The notes below the pieces were generated by a model. The model worked only from the letters and a program-made list of their open reading frames with translations. It did no database searches and was not told the origin of the DNA. From contig NC_081414.1 in assembly GCF_030272615.1 (NCBI RefSeq), positions 5,527,001-5,591,000 on the forward strand: a DNA stretch of 64,000 nt. Reading direction: 5' to 3'. The DNA comes from Cryptomeria japonica (lineage: Eukaryota > Streptophyta > Pinopsida > Cupressales > Cupressaceae). The first letter of the stretch is position 1; the number at the start of each line of letters is the position of its first letter. Shown here piece by piece: positions 1 through 12,326 of the stretch. Both the position numbers and the translations under genes were made by a program.

Positions 1-1254
1 CAATTCCTTTTTTTTGTATATGCCTTTTTAAAATGAATAAAAATATAAACCAAGTTATACTCCTTTGGACATTGAAGAGTCATTAATTGTTTTTTCTAGA
101 ATCACTAGTTTTTCCCTCCATTTAGGCACCTAAATTGAAAGAATAAAACAAAAATGGAATACCAAAAGTCACTTGACTTATGAAGGCATCTAAGCTAATT
201 AATTTTTAATCTATTTTCTTGTATAAGCTTTCTCTACCATGACAATAGACACCTTGAAACCTTGAAATTGTGTAATTGAATCACATTAAACAACCTAGTT
301 GTCTTCAATTTTTAAAATGGAAGGTAGGTATTGATGAATGAAGATTTTATCATTGTAAAAACTCACAAGATACTATTGAGGCTCAAACCTACACCAAAAA
401 TACAAAACATAAACATAAAAAAGGAAAATATATTTTTGGTGAGTCAAGATTGCTTGTGAGCCCAAATGCTTATGTATCAATGAGAGAGAGACACCAAAGC
501 TTGCACCAAAAAATAGGTTCTCATATGCATCCACATGATCATCATATTCATCATCATCAACAAAAAGCTCTTCATAGTAAAAGTTACTAACTACACTATC
601 ATTTACCTCACCAATTTATCATCAAGTACAAACACACCTATATTATCCTTATCAAACAAATTTTACTAATTTCAATATCAATATTAAGGACAAAAAAGGG
701 AAGTATGCCAAACAAAAATTAGTCTCTTGCTCACCTTTTATATTATCTACATGTATATACTTAGACAAACAAATTCATGAGCTAATCCATTTGATTGTTC
801 CTCTATACACACACCTTCCTCTTTGTCCACTTGGTTGTTACAAATATTAGGGTCATACCCTTCATTCCTAAGCTAAAGGTCATCATTTACCTCATCATAA
901 TGATTACTCATAGACAATGTATCCAATTGTAGGTAAGTGCTTAAATATTTTTATCGTTGTCATCAGTAAATTATATTATGCACCATTGCCATCTTCAAAA
1001 TTACTACAAATACAATCATCTTCCTATATTGTGCTTAATCTAGATATTGCATCTATTTGACAATAATGATAAACAATCTATTCATAACCAACAATGTTTG
1101 TATTTGAAAATAATAATTTTCTATTGTAATTAATAATCACCTTTAAATAAAATCAAGACATAGATAAGCTTGTTGCATGTTTGGATTCTTTAAGTTGTCC
1201 CACACTAAACCCAAGCTAATATCTTAAGCTTAAAATAAATTATGTAGGTAGATG
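1..1254. other. AT-rich intergenic stretch, no gene seen
   Basis: I see no protein family, RNA gene or repeat boundary here. The stretch is AT-rich with short homopolymers. It may be decayed transposon DNA, given the gag fossil next to it. Confidence 0.5.
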
Positions 1255-1665
1255 TGTTAGGTTTGTGATCATTTGTAATAATAGAAAGAGAAACAACAAA
1301 CTTGTGGCTGAATTATTTCTTGATTATCATTCTTTCCATTTGATATTTGCTAAATTTTTGACAAGAAAATCAAGGACAACCTTACTAACAAATTCTTGTT
1401 TAAAGGTAGCCACAAGGTCATTCCAAGAGGAAAAGGAATTATATGAAAAACCTTCAAACCATTTCCTTGAATATTTGTGTTGGGACCTAAAAAAGAACCT
1501 CATCCACATTTCTTTATTTTCAAATTAAAATGTATAAATGCATGCCCCTTTCAGTATTATCAAACTCATAAAATTTAGGCATCTAGTTGTAGACATTTTT
1601 TATTATAATCTATATTTCATAATCATCCCAAGAGATGTCTAACTTCTTGCACACAATGTCCAAGG
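1255..1665 (-). mobile_element. Ty3/gypsy gag fossil
   Basis: On the minus strand this encodes a piece of the retrotransposon gag domain. Visible motifs are a PKFYEF start block with HLY further on, then KWFEGF followed by SWNDLVATFKQEF, matching the W..L...SI.SW..L...F...F pattern of Ty3 gag. No LTR, protease or polymerase belonging to it is recognisable nearby, so it is an old fragment. Family placement rests on the gag pattern alone. Confidence 0.6.
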
Positions 1666-3905
1666 GAATGATAGGTAACTTTAAGTAACCTAAGAAAATT
1701 ATTAGTAGGGTGGACATTGGATTGCATTACCTTAATTATTTCTTCATGCATATCACTAATTTCTCACTTGTTCTTTTGTATGGATTCTTGTAAATTAGAG
1801 TTTGTGTTTGTTGGTATTAATTCTTGTATTAAACCTTGACTCTAATAATCTTACTAGTATGTAGATAAAGTGACCATTTTATTAAATAATAGGGAGTCTA
1901 TTTGCAAATTAGGGATTCAAAAGGCCAACAAATAAGAGGGTTATAGACATGTTCTACACTTTGAGCCTTGCCAAGATCAAGCGAGGGATATTACAACTAG
2001 GTGGACTTAGGTAAAATATTAAACAAAGATCTCTATATTCAAGTTTTAACAATTGTACTTTGTTAAGTTACAATGCATTGAAAGTGTAAATTTCTAACTT
2101 CAAGAAATTAGGTTCAATGATGCAAATGAAATTGGTTCCTGGTCATGTATCTTTACATATATCCATTTAAAGTTACACCACCATTGACCTAGTACTATAT
2201 ATCATACACAACTCTCTAAGGTTGTTAACATAAAAAATCCCAATGGTTTTAGTAGAAATTTATAGCACTAAACTTGTATAATGTAAGAAGAAAAAAAAAA
2301 AAAAAAATTAAAGATTAAAATGTTTTTTCTTTATTTAAATGGTGTAGATTAACCTTCTATTATGAGATTGATATCTACTACAACAAAGAGTTAACCCTAA
2401 ACAAACACTTTAATAGCACCACAAGCCCTTACTTTTAAGATAGGTTTAATTTACTTGACTCTATCTTGTAGAGCTCATACCCTCAAATGCCCTTTATCCC
2501 TAGTAATGCAATCTCTACTTAATAATCCTTAAATAATTTTAAACCTTCATGTGCTAGTTTGAATTTTTTTCATGTGATATACACATGCATACAATGAAAA
2601 GTTTTATTGCACCTATTAAATGTAAGCTAACAAATGTATAACATAAAACAAAACAAAAATGTGTATTTATAGTTTTGTTTCAATCCCCTACAACTTCCAA
2701 AATACTTATGAAGATAAATTGCAAGTAAGAATAAAGTTATGTCATTTTTATAGAAAATATTTACAATGCCATTATGAATAACCTGCAAACTCAAAAATTT
2801 AATTTATATCCATACATAAAGATTAGACATGAAATATAACTCACTTAGATTAGCCTTTCCCATATTGATGCGAAAAAATCCAGCCCTTTTTAATGAATAA
2901 CAAATTCCCCTACATACATAGACATAGAATTAAGGTCTGAGAAACATAGCCAAAAGAGCATGCATGGAGAAACCATATTGTTGTGATCATGAACCATGTC
3001 CTCTAACCTCAAAAATGTCATCCCAAGGTTGACGAACATACTAATAATTGCCAGATTTTTAACTTGAAGAATTACACTTGAGTCACTCACTAATTGACAT
3101 CTAAATTTGTGCAAAGAAAGCTAAAAAATTTATGAAACGTATAACAAAAATCATCATAAAAGACATGACATATTGATCCATGTAATATATGACCACTTCT
3201 AATAATTTTGGCATGGTTGTGACATCTTCATATATTGAATTCCTGCTTTTAGTGCATTAAAATGCTTCTAATTATTTTCTAGTAGGTGCAAGGCCAAATC
3301 AGGTCATAGATGAAACCCTGACCACTTACAACCTCTCATTGGTGAAAAATACTTAAATCATGTGCCATAAATATGCTTAACTCATATCATGCAATGAAAA
3401 ATATGGCTTTGATAGTTGCTAGTACTTTTTTGGCACATTAATTACTTTTCTAGTTACCATGTGGTTTTCTAGGCCATCCTAGTGAGTTGGAAATAAAGTT
3501 TCAAGACACGAGTGAAGATGCAAAAATCTAATCTGAGATCTTATGGGAGAAGATTCAGATAGATTTTACATCAAACAATGAAGTACCTACAATGAACACA
3601 CATGCAAACCAAATATTTAAAATTAAAACACACATGCATGTTACGAAATCTACTCCATTGCACTCCTTAAACCAAGATCTTATGTAGATAATATGGCTCT
3701 CAGAAGTACACACAAGAAGGTATGATCTATTGGAGATTTGAGATGATGAATCCAAAGAAAGCTAAAGAAAATGAAATACAAGATAAGAAGAATGCAAAAG
3801 TGAACTAACCGCTAGACTGCTAGATGGTTCAAATGAGAGAGGGGGCTGAGCTTTTATAGATATCCTCAAGGTGAATTCAAGCTATAGGGTGAATGTGGGA
3901 TAAAA
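1666..3905. other. AT-rich intergenic stretch, no gene seen
   Basis: There is no recognisable coding, RNA or repeat boundary. An A-tract lies at about 2286-2307. Short open frames here show no family pattern and look like chance. Confidence 0.5.
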
Positions 3906-3910
3906 TATTG

Positions 3911-4216
3911 TATTGGAGTTGAGGAAAAATCAACTCTACAACTCCCAAGGATCACCTGTCACAGAAGGAGAGAAGCAAAAAAGCTATGGAGGTCTGAATT
4001 CAAAGATCCAGAAAAGAGGAGTCATATTAATTATGTAATTCAATAATTACAATTGTTATGAAAATACAAAGAGAGAATCCTTATAAAAGGATACACGAAA
4101 CCCTAAAGGTGAAAACCCTAAAGAATTATAAGATTCTTAAGTTTAGCTTAAGTATAGAGTATAATAGACTAATAATTAAATAAATAATTATTAGCTAATA
4201 AAAGATAACTCTAACA
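3911..4216 (-). repeat. E1 3' LTR
   Basis: Minus-strand LTR starting TGTTAGAGTT and ending CAACTCCAATA. The matching copy is at 6175-6489. A TTTATAAGG TATA-like box is visible on the minus strand near 4080-4090. Confidence 0.9.
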
Positions 4217-6174
4217 CACCCCCTTAAGATGAACTTAGGGAGTAGCTAAAAAACAACTAAGGACTAAAAAATGCATGAAAGAAACAATGGGTCCCGACAA
4301 CTAGGCCTAATGAGGTACCCAAGTACAAAAGAGTCTTTGTAAGACGGAGAAATAGAGAAAACCACATGGGAAAAAAAAATCTACTCCAAAAAGAGATGAA
4401 GACTAGTGAAGGTCTAAAGAAGCCTCCAAACAAAAGAATGTCCCGGAAAATAGGAACAAAGGAAGATCATGAAGAACACAACTGAAGTATGAAGTAGCTT
4501 CAAACACTGTCGAAGAGTAACTGCTAATCTGAAGAACCTCCACTGAAATAGAACATGACCAAGTAGAGAAGACTGTAATCTGCATGAGTGCCCTCAAATG
4601 ACACTACTCGAATCAGATGGCAAACAAGGGCAAACAACTGAACTTCAAGATACATATGTCATAAAACACCAAAGCCTGAAGAGTTGATCAATCGAACCAA
4701 GGAAGCATTAGAACAACAGGACAAACCCCCTCATAATGTTGACAAGGGAGAGATGACAGGTACACTGAAACTGAATGCCAACAAGAACTGCATGACGAAG
4801 AACCAAGAACATCGAAGGTGCAGAGATAGTACATAGTGTCATGGAAGGAACACTCACTTGACACACATCATGAGGCGAATGTCATGGAAGGAACACTCAC
4901 GTGACAAAGGTAGATGGAAAACAAAAGGCAAACATCAACCCCCCATGGCACTTTATAATGTAGTGCTTTGATACCATGAAGAAGTTGAGAAAATACAACT
5001 TCAGAGATCCCAAGAACACCTGTTAGCAAAATACCTATCACAAGAGAAGATTCAAATGATATAAAAATTTTCAACGATATAAAGTTTTCAAAAAATGAAG
5101 TTTGGATGCTCAAGTTATGTCTCCCGGAGTGCGAAAACGAACATCTGGCTTTCACCAAAAAAAACACCATCAAAAAAGAAAATTCACAAATTCAAACCTC
5201 TAGATCTGGATAGAGCTCAGAAAGAGCTTTCCGACAATATAAGATTTGTCGAAAAACACCTATGTGTGCCCAAGATATGAACAAAAGACTAAAGGTGCTC
5301 CGGATGGGCCCAAAAGGGGCCTAAAGACTGCCTACATAGTGCTGACGTCAAAAGACTGCGAGCATAAATTTGACAGTCGTACGGCCGTCACAGACAAAAA
5401 AACAATATGCAGGTAAAAACTCGCCGGAAAAAAAATTTGGTGCTCGGAAAAAACTCCTTGCTGCATGAAAAATCCTCCATCGGAAAAAAAAGGTTCTCAG
5501 AAAACAAATGATCGTACCAGAAAATAGTAAGCCCAGCCGGAAAAAATTGACGGCCACCGGAAAAAACCGTCAGTGCCTGTGGTCGTGGCGGCGGTCGAGA
5601 GGTTGCGACCCGAAGGTGGAGGCCCAGATGCAAAGCGGAGGTGGCGTGGGCGGGTGGGGGCGACCTTGGCACCAGAGCGGCGACAGAGGGCGCAAAAAAT
5701 ACCGTCGGCGGGGGGGAATACCACAAGCCCTGTAGGGTCCACAGAGAGGGCAGGGTCCACGACCTACTACGGGTCGTACGGACCTGCAGAGGCCATCGGC
5801 CCCCCTTTACTTTTTTTTCACAATTTTGTGAATTTCGGCCTAGGTATGCCATAAAACTACCCAAATAATATATTTAAAAAAAAAAAATCGCCCTACGTCT
5901 GTAAAGAGGGTCATACGGCCCAAAAACCAAAACAAAATTTGCCTCTGAGTACAGCTTCACCAAAATATATCGAATTTTATATCAAAATTCATAGAAATGG
6001 CCTCCCGAATACAACCGTGAAGTTCTTTTGGCACCAAAATGTACCAAAAATTAGATACCCCCAGAAATGGAAAAAAGCAACTACACAAACCCCCGAATAC
6101 ACAGATCTAAAGAACAAGGCCCAAAAACTCTCATGAAGAGAATAGGGGCATGCAAATCTGGAGCTCTGATACCA

Positions 6175-6489
6175 TATTGGAGTTGATGAAAAAATCAACT
6201 CTACAGCTCCCAACGATCACCTGCATGCAAACTTGTCACAGAAGGAGAGAAGCAAAAAAGCTATGGAAGTCAGAATTCAAAGATCCAGAAAAGCAGAGTC
6301 ATATTAATTGTGCAACAAGAATGCAATTCAATAATTACAATTGTTATGAAAATACAAAGAGAGAAGCCTTATAAAAAGATACTCGAAACCCTAAAGAATT
6401 AAAAGATTCCTAAGTTTAGCTTAAGTATAGAATATAATAGACTAATAATTAAATAAATAATTATTAGCTAATAAAAGATAACTCTAACA
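6175..6489 (-). repeat. E1 5' LTR
   Basis: This copy abuts the TGGTATCAGAGC primer site on its inner side, so it is the 5' LTR of the minus-strand element. It ends at the outer TATTG target duplication. Confidence 0.9.
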
Positions 6490-6494
6490 TATTG

Positions 6495-9289
6495 GTTTGG
6501 AGGTGTAAGTGTGTATCTCATATTCATTAGGTGGATGAAATGGGTAAGAGTGGAAAATGATAAATAGAGGATGTAGTTGATATGTAGGAAGGAGGTTTGA
6601 AAAATGGTTTTAATAATATGCCTATTATGATATAATGAGAAATAATGAAATAGTGAATATTGATGAATGAATATTATAATGTAACGAAGAATAATAATGG
6701 ATAATATATTATGAATAATGGATAATAAGAATATCATATAATAAGGATCCACCTGATAATGGGAAAATTTAGGTCTAATTACGAAGACATTTTAATGAAA
6801 AAATTTATGTGTCTACAACAAGAAATTGGTTTCAGCCCAAATAAAGGTGGGTTGCAACTCCAAATTTTAAAGACTTGAGAAAAATATGAAGTTGCTACCG
6901 AATTTCAAGGAAATATGCAATAAGGTATTGGGGAGATCAATGATCATGTTGGGATTAAGGTGTCTCAACCTTTGCAAGTCCTAACATTAGTAATTGGATT
7001 TATTTATTTAATACTTGATTTAATTTTATGACCCTTCTAGACAATTTTATTTACACATACTATATTGTCATCTTGTGGGAGTTGGCATGTTGACTTGTCA
7101 TCCTACTAGATAGGTGACAGATTATTTCCATCACATGAGGAAGTAGGCATCCCACGTAGAGGATCTTGAATTTTGTGGTAAGCAGGTGGCATGTGTCGTG
7201 TAATGACAAATTTATGATAGAATCTATGATAGATATTATGAAACACCTACCTATGACAATTTATGATAGATTTTGTGATAGAATGGACAAATGTCAGGAG
7301 ACACCTTTGCATGGAGAAGGTGGGTGCCCAAGTTGGGTAATGACAAGATGTAAGAAGCAAGTATTATTAGTCAATTGTGATGGATTCTCTTATAGGTTTA
7401 AGTGTTATTAATTACAATTATTTTTTATGATAACTTTAAGATGTTTAAAGCATTTATCATATCTAAATATAGAAAATTTTGGGCACCCAACTTTGGAGGT
7501 TTGAGTGAGGAGTCGAAGGATGATGTACACATGTCATTTGCATGCTTACAGGTGGTTGGAAAATGTGTGAATTGTTTTTGGACAACCTCCACTTTTGTCT
7601 TCATTTAGAAGCTTCCTCATTTTTTGTATTTCTCTATATAAGGTTTTCTTGGAGAGCATTATATATGTTATGTTTTGTAGGTAAAGTGGTATGCTACCAA
7701 AATGAATCCAAATTGTGGGTTGTTGATTGTATATTGATGTTAAAGAAGCTACATGTTGATATTGCATTATAACTAATTAGTTTATTAGAACTGCAAAGTA
7801 TTGTGCTTTTGGAGTGTGGGGTTTTTCTCCCAAAAGGTTTTCCCCATGTATATCATGTGTTCAATGTGGTATATCTTTATGCATGTTTCTTATCTCCTTC
7901 TGAATGTGTTTCTTACTTTGTAATAGTTAAGATTTGTTAAGAAAATTTGCACTATCTCCCCCACTAGATTAGTATTATGAAGCATTTTCTACATCTTTTC
8001 TTCCTTTCATACCCAACTTCTTGGTTTGAAGGACTTAAGTAAATTTTTGTAGCATAAAAAAATGATGTTAACAGGTAATTTCAAAAAAATGGATGATGCC
8101 AACACTATACAAAGATGATATCAACAAGTATGAATCAACTCACAAGTCTAGAAGGATAGGCTAATGTCAACATCGAGGAATGACAATGATGGGTTTTGGA
8201 AGGAAGTAGTGGATAGGGATGAGAAAGTGATAAAACTTATTTAAAGTATATTAATAGTTAAATTATTTAAAGAATAAGTAGAAATAGATTTTACATTAAA
8301 TGGAATTATTTACATGGAGAAAACCAATATTTATTTATTTTTTAAAAACCCACAAAATAGTATTAAAAAAATATAAGAACACTTAGAAAAGAGTATATAT
8401 TAAAATATGACTAAACCAAAGGAACACTTCTCCAAAACTTCCATTGGCCTACTTTAGGTGCAAATTTCTAAATTCTTTCAAAATAATCATTTTCCAACTC
8501 GTTATGGTGAGCTAGTCACTCCCTTAAAAAGGGAAAGAGATGGTAAAACACTTGAATGGAAAGTTACTATGTGCCCTTTCAAGGAACCACCTTTTAATCA
8601 TTAATAAATTAAAGTCTATTTAATAGTATATTAGTTTATTATTATTATTAAAAGTATATATTTTTATAAAGCATAACTAAGAATGTTTATACATACTATA
8701 AGAGTTTGATCTCTAATAATATTATGTTCTACATTCTCCCTTATGTTAATAGGAACCAAATCTTATCAATTTCTATAAAGAAAAAAATGAAGTACCTCAT
8801 TATCCATGCCATTCTTAGCCAAGTTAAAGTGCAACATCCTTTTCCATGAGAGAAAAATAGTAAAATAATAAATTGAATGTTAGGTTGCAAGGTATAAGAC
8901 ACACAAAACCACAAATTCATGTAGGGAAGCAATAGAGGACATTGTAGTTTGATTGTAGGCCATTTAGTTATTACATTGTATCACTTCATCTCATGCCTTT
9001 CTAATAATGTGAGATTTAGTTGCAAATCATCCGATTAAATAGATAATTTGTACTCTTTACTATCTTTAAAATTGACACATTTATAGTATACCAAACAATA
9101 TATAATTAAAAAAAATTTGAAATTTATTTGCCAATATTCTCAATATCTATATAAATAATACAAAAATTATAACTTTTAGCACTTAACATGTGCATTTTCA
9201 TATTTAGTGGTGAAATTTAAGATCCTCTTTTACTTACCTTATAAAAATAACAACAATGAAATTAAATAAAAATAATACAATCAAAAAAT
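6495..9289. other. Intergenic stretch, no gene seen
   Basis: AT-rich DNA of about 2.8 kb with scattered open frames under 100 codons, none with a family pattern. I see no LTR ends, tRNA or conserved protein motif. Confidence 0.5.
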
Positions 9290-9575
9290 AAAAAATAGAC
9301 ATCTAGGTTATTCCAATGGTGTGTTGGTTAAGTGGTTCAAATCCCCACTGGGTAATTGTGATCACAACCCTGTGCCTTTGTTGATCCAATATGTTCGCGA
9401 GTTTGAGCCTTAACATTGTTACATGGGGATGAGGTCCCCCATTTGGGACCTCGCCGGTCCATAGCTTCAGCTCAAAAGGATCAAAAGCATTTCATGTTGA
9501 ACCAGAAGATGTGTTGTGCTAACATCACGAGTCGCATTAAAAAAGTTTACTTAACACTTAAAAAATAGATGTCTA
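9290..9575 (+). mobile_element. SINE-like insertion with target duplication
   Basis: A 256-bp body (9305-9560) lies between imperfect 15-bp direct repeats, AAAAAATAGACATCT at 9290-9304 and AAAAAATAGATGTCT at 9561-9575. Near its start is a tRNA-like pol III signal: TGGTTAAGTGG (A-box pattern) runs straight into GTTCAAATCC (B-box pattern) with almost no spacer, where a real tRNA has about 30 bases. That fits a tRNA-derived SINE with a collapsed head. The 3' end is A/T-rich without a long A tail. It lies about 270 bp beyond the stop codon of the EF-hand gene. Confidence 0.55.
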
Positions 9576-9844
9576 TCATACCAAATTTACTCTAAAAAAT
9601 TTGACACAACTTTTTTCATAAATATCATACAAAATAAAAATATTACAATAAACCAAAAAAATCATTCATTTCACATATATATAGCAAACACAAGAACTAT
9701 ATTAAGACAATTGAAAGACACCAACAGAACCATTGCAGTAGTCACCTAAATGATGACGAGGTCGAAACTTCCACCCTGCATTTAAGGCAGGCAAACCAAA
9801 GGCAACATAATAGCAGAGGAAAAGGAAATATTATATTGTGGGGG

Positions 9845-10285
9845 TCACTTGGAGGAAACGAGCTTGTTGACAAGGGAATCGAGATTAAGTTTGCCATTGG
9901 AGTCGCAGTCGTTATCTTGATCGATCCAGCGATCGAATTCATCGGCGGTCAACTTCTCCCCCACGCTGGTCAGCAGGTGGCGGAGCTCCCCGATGTAAAT
10001 GTTGCCCGTCTGATTTCTGTCGAGAAACCTGAACGCCTTCATTAGATCTTCTTCCCCCTTCTTCCCCTCTTCACCACGCCTCTCTTCCATCATGCCCAAA
10101 AACGCCTTCAAATCCACCGTCTTTTCTCCCACCATCTCACACACTTGTTCTTCCGAAGCATTTTCTCCCGCAGATCTCATGGCTATGCCCACCTCTTTGC
10201 CTGACAGAAATCCATCTTCGTCTTTGTCAAAGAAGCAGAACGCTTCTGTGAATCTTGAGGTTTCTTCAGCTGTTAGAATCCCCAT
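9845..10285 (-). CDS. Calmodulin-like protein, CML13/14 type
   Basis: A 146-residue intronless EF-hand protein. The N-terminal loop D20-K-D-E-D-G-F-L-S-G-K-E31 has all canonical calcium ligands. The second hand is reduced to TVDLKAF without a loop. The third loop D89-R-N-Q-T-G-N-I-Y-I-G-E100 is close to canonical. The fourth, D126 to S137, has serine where the bidentate glutamate should be. The GELRHLLTSVGEKL...EFD.WI segment is diagnostic of plant CML13/14, known light-chain-like partners of IQ-motif proteins such as class VIII myosins and IQD proteins. Length matches the family (about 148). The ATG context is good (aaaATGGG). Its GC content is well above its flanks. I infer a cytosolic calcium-sensing or light-chain role. 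No strong TATA box is seen; GATATACCC at 10330-10322 is too close to the ATG to be convincing. Confidence 0.85.
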   Translation of the reverse strand: MGILTAEETSRFTEAFCFFDKDEDGFLSGKEVGIAMRSAGENASEEQVCEMVGEKTVDLKAFLGMMEERRGEEGKKGEEDLMKAFRFLDRNQTGNIYIGELRHLLTSVGEKLTADEFDRWIDQDNDCDSNGKLNLDSLVNKLVSSK

Positions 10286-10485
10286 TTTAACAGATCACAG
10301 CTTGGTGCTCAACACGGATGTGGGTATATCAAGGCAGGGGATGAAGGGTAAAGCTCAAGGAAGAGAATCGAATAAAGCAAAGTTGTTGCTTTCGGTGGGA
10401 AGATCACAACCAATCTGGATCGGTATTCCAAGGCTTTTGCTTTTGCGGGAACTTTTAGAGTTAAATCATGGCAGCACGAATACCT
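10286..10485 (-). promoter_or_regulatory. 5' flank of the CML gene
   Basis: This 200-bp stretch lies between the CML start codon and the duplicated block upstream, so the 5' UTR and core promoter should lie here. It is less AT-rich than its surroundings. No clear TATA box or named operator could be picked out. Confidence 0.3.
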
Positions 10486-11195
10486 GAAAAATTCATCCTG
10501 CGTCCTACTTTCTTTATGTTTTGTACTGGTTTAAAGCCAAGACACAAGTTGAGAAAGTGACCTTGGTTAACAATGTACTTAAAACCATAAGTTTTTATGC
10601 ATAATTCACTTTAAAAGGTTACCACCACTAGTTCACACATAGGTAGTTCATGTACCACCTTTTTGGTAGAGAGGTTGGACATTGTCTTGAAATAAGACAC
10701 TCGATGGTATGGATACTAGTATTATCATACTTCTACTTTCTAGTTGAGGGTCAAAAATTCATCTTGCATCCTACATTCTTTATGTTTTGTACTGGTTAGA
10801 AATTATAGTCGAGGCACAAGTTGAGAAAGAGACCTTGGAATTTTAACAATGTACTTTGCACTATAAGATGTATTCTCATGAATGATTCATGACAAAAGTT
10901 ACCACCACTAGTTTCTAGATAGGGGAGTTCTTACAAATATAGGTACTTCATGTACAATCATGTTGGGGTGACGTCTATTCAGTCATATATTTAGCACATC
11001 ATATGATGATTTTTTTTTTTGAAAAGTCCTTTATATGATGCACTAAATATATGGTTGGATAGCCACCAACCCTTTTGGACAAAGGGATTGGACATTGTCT
11101 TGAAATTAAATGCTAGATCATTTGGTTGGCCTTCTCCATCTAGGATGGTATGGACACTAGTATATATTATCACGCATCCACCTTCTAGTTAGGGG
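10486..11195. repeat. Tandem duplication upstream of the CML gene
   Basis: Unit 1 (about 10486-10752) and unit 2 (about 10753-11195) share blocks such as AATTCATCCTGCGTCCTAC / AATTCATCTTGCATCCTAC, TTTATGTTTTGTACTGGTT, CACAAGTTGAGAAAG and GGTTGGACATTGTCTTGAAA / GATTGGACATTGTCTTGAAA. The period is about 268 bp at the left edge. Unit 2 carries an extra segment of about 100 bp with a hairpin at 10984-11052. Confidence 0.7.
10984..11052. repeat. Small fold-back (MITE-like) segment
   Basis: ATATATTTAGCACATCATAT at the left end and TATATGATGCACTAAATATA at the right end are near-perfect reverse complements, about 21 bp each with one mismatch. They flank a T-tract and short loop. The segment is missing from the paralogous first unit, so it is an insertion or expansion in unit 2. 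No clear target duplication was identified. Confidence 0.5.
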
Positions 11196-11497
11196 ATGCT
11201 TGTGCTTTTTGTCATCTACACACTAGATGGACCGGTGAACCCTTTGAGTGGGTTGTTCTTTGCTTATGAGATAATGCATCTCCTTGTCCTTTAGTGTAGT
11301 TTTGTGCACTTATCTAGGTGGTGGCTTGTTGATATTTTTTTTTCAAATTTAGTATGGTTTGGTGGGTTGTGTATACGAATTAGTCATGTTTTATATATAG
11401 ATATATATATATACACACATACACTTTAAGTCTATATTTTGTATTAATATATAATTTATTTTTTGTTAATTTAGGGGTATCCTCGTGACGCAGCCCA
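11196..11497. other. Intergenic stretch, TA/CA microsatellite
   Basis: No gene is seen. A short TATATA/CACACA run lies at about 11391-11425. The right edge is the target site of E2. Confidence 0.5.
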
Positions 11498-11502
11498 ATA
11501 CC

Positions 11503-11871
11503 TGTTAGAGTATTCCGGTATTTACTTGATTAATTAAACATTATTTGTTTAATTATTTAAGTTCCCTTTATCTCTTTTACACTTAAGCTAACTTTAGGTG
11601 CATATAATTAATTGTTTTAATTAATTATTATGTGCAAACCTAGGTTTTCCCTTTTTAGGGTTTCTTGACCTATTAAAGGTTGAGTTCTTTCTTTTCATTG
11701 TAAGAATCACATTACATATTTTTGTGAATATTGAGCTCTCTCTTTTTGAGCATATTCTCTGTGTTTTGTATGTTCTTCAGATTTTGCTTCATTGCTTCTC
11801 CTTGTAACAGGTTATTCGGCTTGCAGAAGATCTTCAGGCTCTTGTGGTGTTGTATTTTCTCAACTCCTATA
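11503..11871 (+). repeat. E2 5' LTR
   Basis: Starts TGTTAGAGTATTCCGGTA and ends CAACTCCTATA immediately before the tRNA primer site. It is the same length as the 3' copy. Confidence 0.93.
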
Positions 11872-12299
11872 TGGTATCAGAGCTCAAATCTGCAGCTGCC
11901 TGTTCTTGTTTTGAGAATTTTTGCTTTGGAAGCAGATCTGGGGTTTTAGGAATTTTTTTTGTGTACCTAGGGTTTGAGCTTTTTTTCTGAGCACTTTGGG
12001 CCTAAACGGACCTCACCATCGTGCTCAGAAGGCCCGAAAACCCCTATGGTCATATAAAATTCGACCTGTTTTGGTTCCTGAGCCTCTGAGAGCAATTTTT
12101 TTCTCTGATCCAGGTCGTACGGCCCTGGCACGCAGATCGAGAAAAAAAATTCAAAAAAATAAAAAATTTGCCTTTTTACGGCATGCAGGCCGAATTTTTC
12201 TTTTAAAAAAAAATCTTTCAAAAAAAAAGTGAAAAAAAAAAAAGAGAGATTTGTTTCTTTTTAAGAAAAAAAAAAAAAATTGGCAAAGTTATTGGGGGC

Positions 12300-12326
12300 C
12301 CCCACGGTACGCAGGGTACCGTGGGG
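12300..12326 (+). other. Perfect 11-bp stem-loop in the E2 leader
   Basis: CCCCACGGTAC, loop GCAGG, GTACCGTGGGG: an exact inverted repeat at the start of the GC-rich leader segment. A structured RNA element in the leader (dimerisation or packaging) is possible but only inferred. Confidence 0.6.

Larger units (their letters stand above)
3906..6494 (-). mobile_element. E1: non-coding LTR retrotransposon (LARD/TRIM-like, Copia-type ends)
   Basis: A complete element shape on the minus strand. It is flanked by a 5-bp target duplication TATTG (3906-3910 and 6490-6494). LTRs are at 3911-4216 and 6175-6489, about 94-95% alike by eye, so the insertion is of moderate age. The primer site TGGTATCAGAGC lies directly inside the 6175 LTR (about 6163-6174). 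A polypurine tract with an inverted repeat lies at 4217-4240. The internal 1.95 kb has no gag or pol similarity, only a GC-rich leader (about 5570-5800) and a 3' region of about 1 kb shared with E2. It must depend on proteins from another element. Confidence 0.9.

Noticed and set aside
5388-5868. Overlapping open frames in the GC-rich leader of E1
   Set aside because: Same reason: frames open on both strands inside a GC-rich leader, with no motif.
6468-6752. A 94-codon Ile/Tyr/His-rich frame
   Set aside because: AT-rich simple composition built on TATTATG/AATAAT words; no family pattern.
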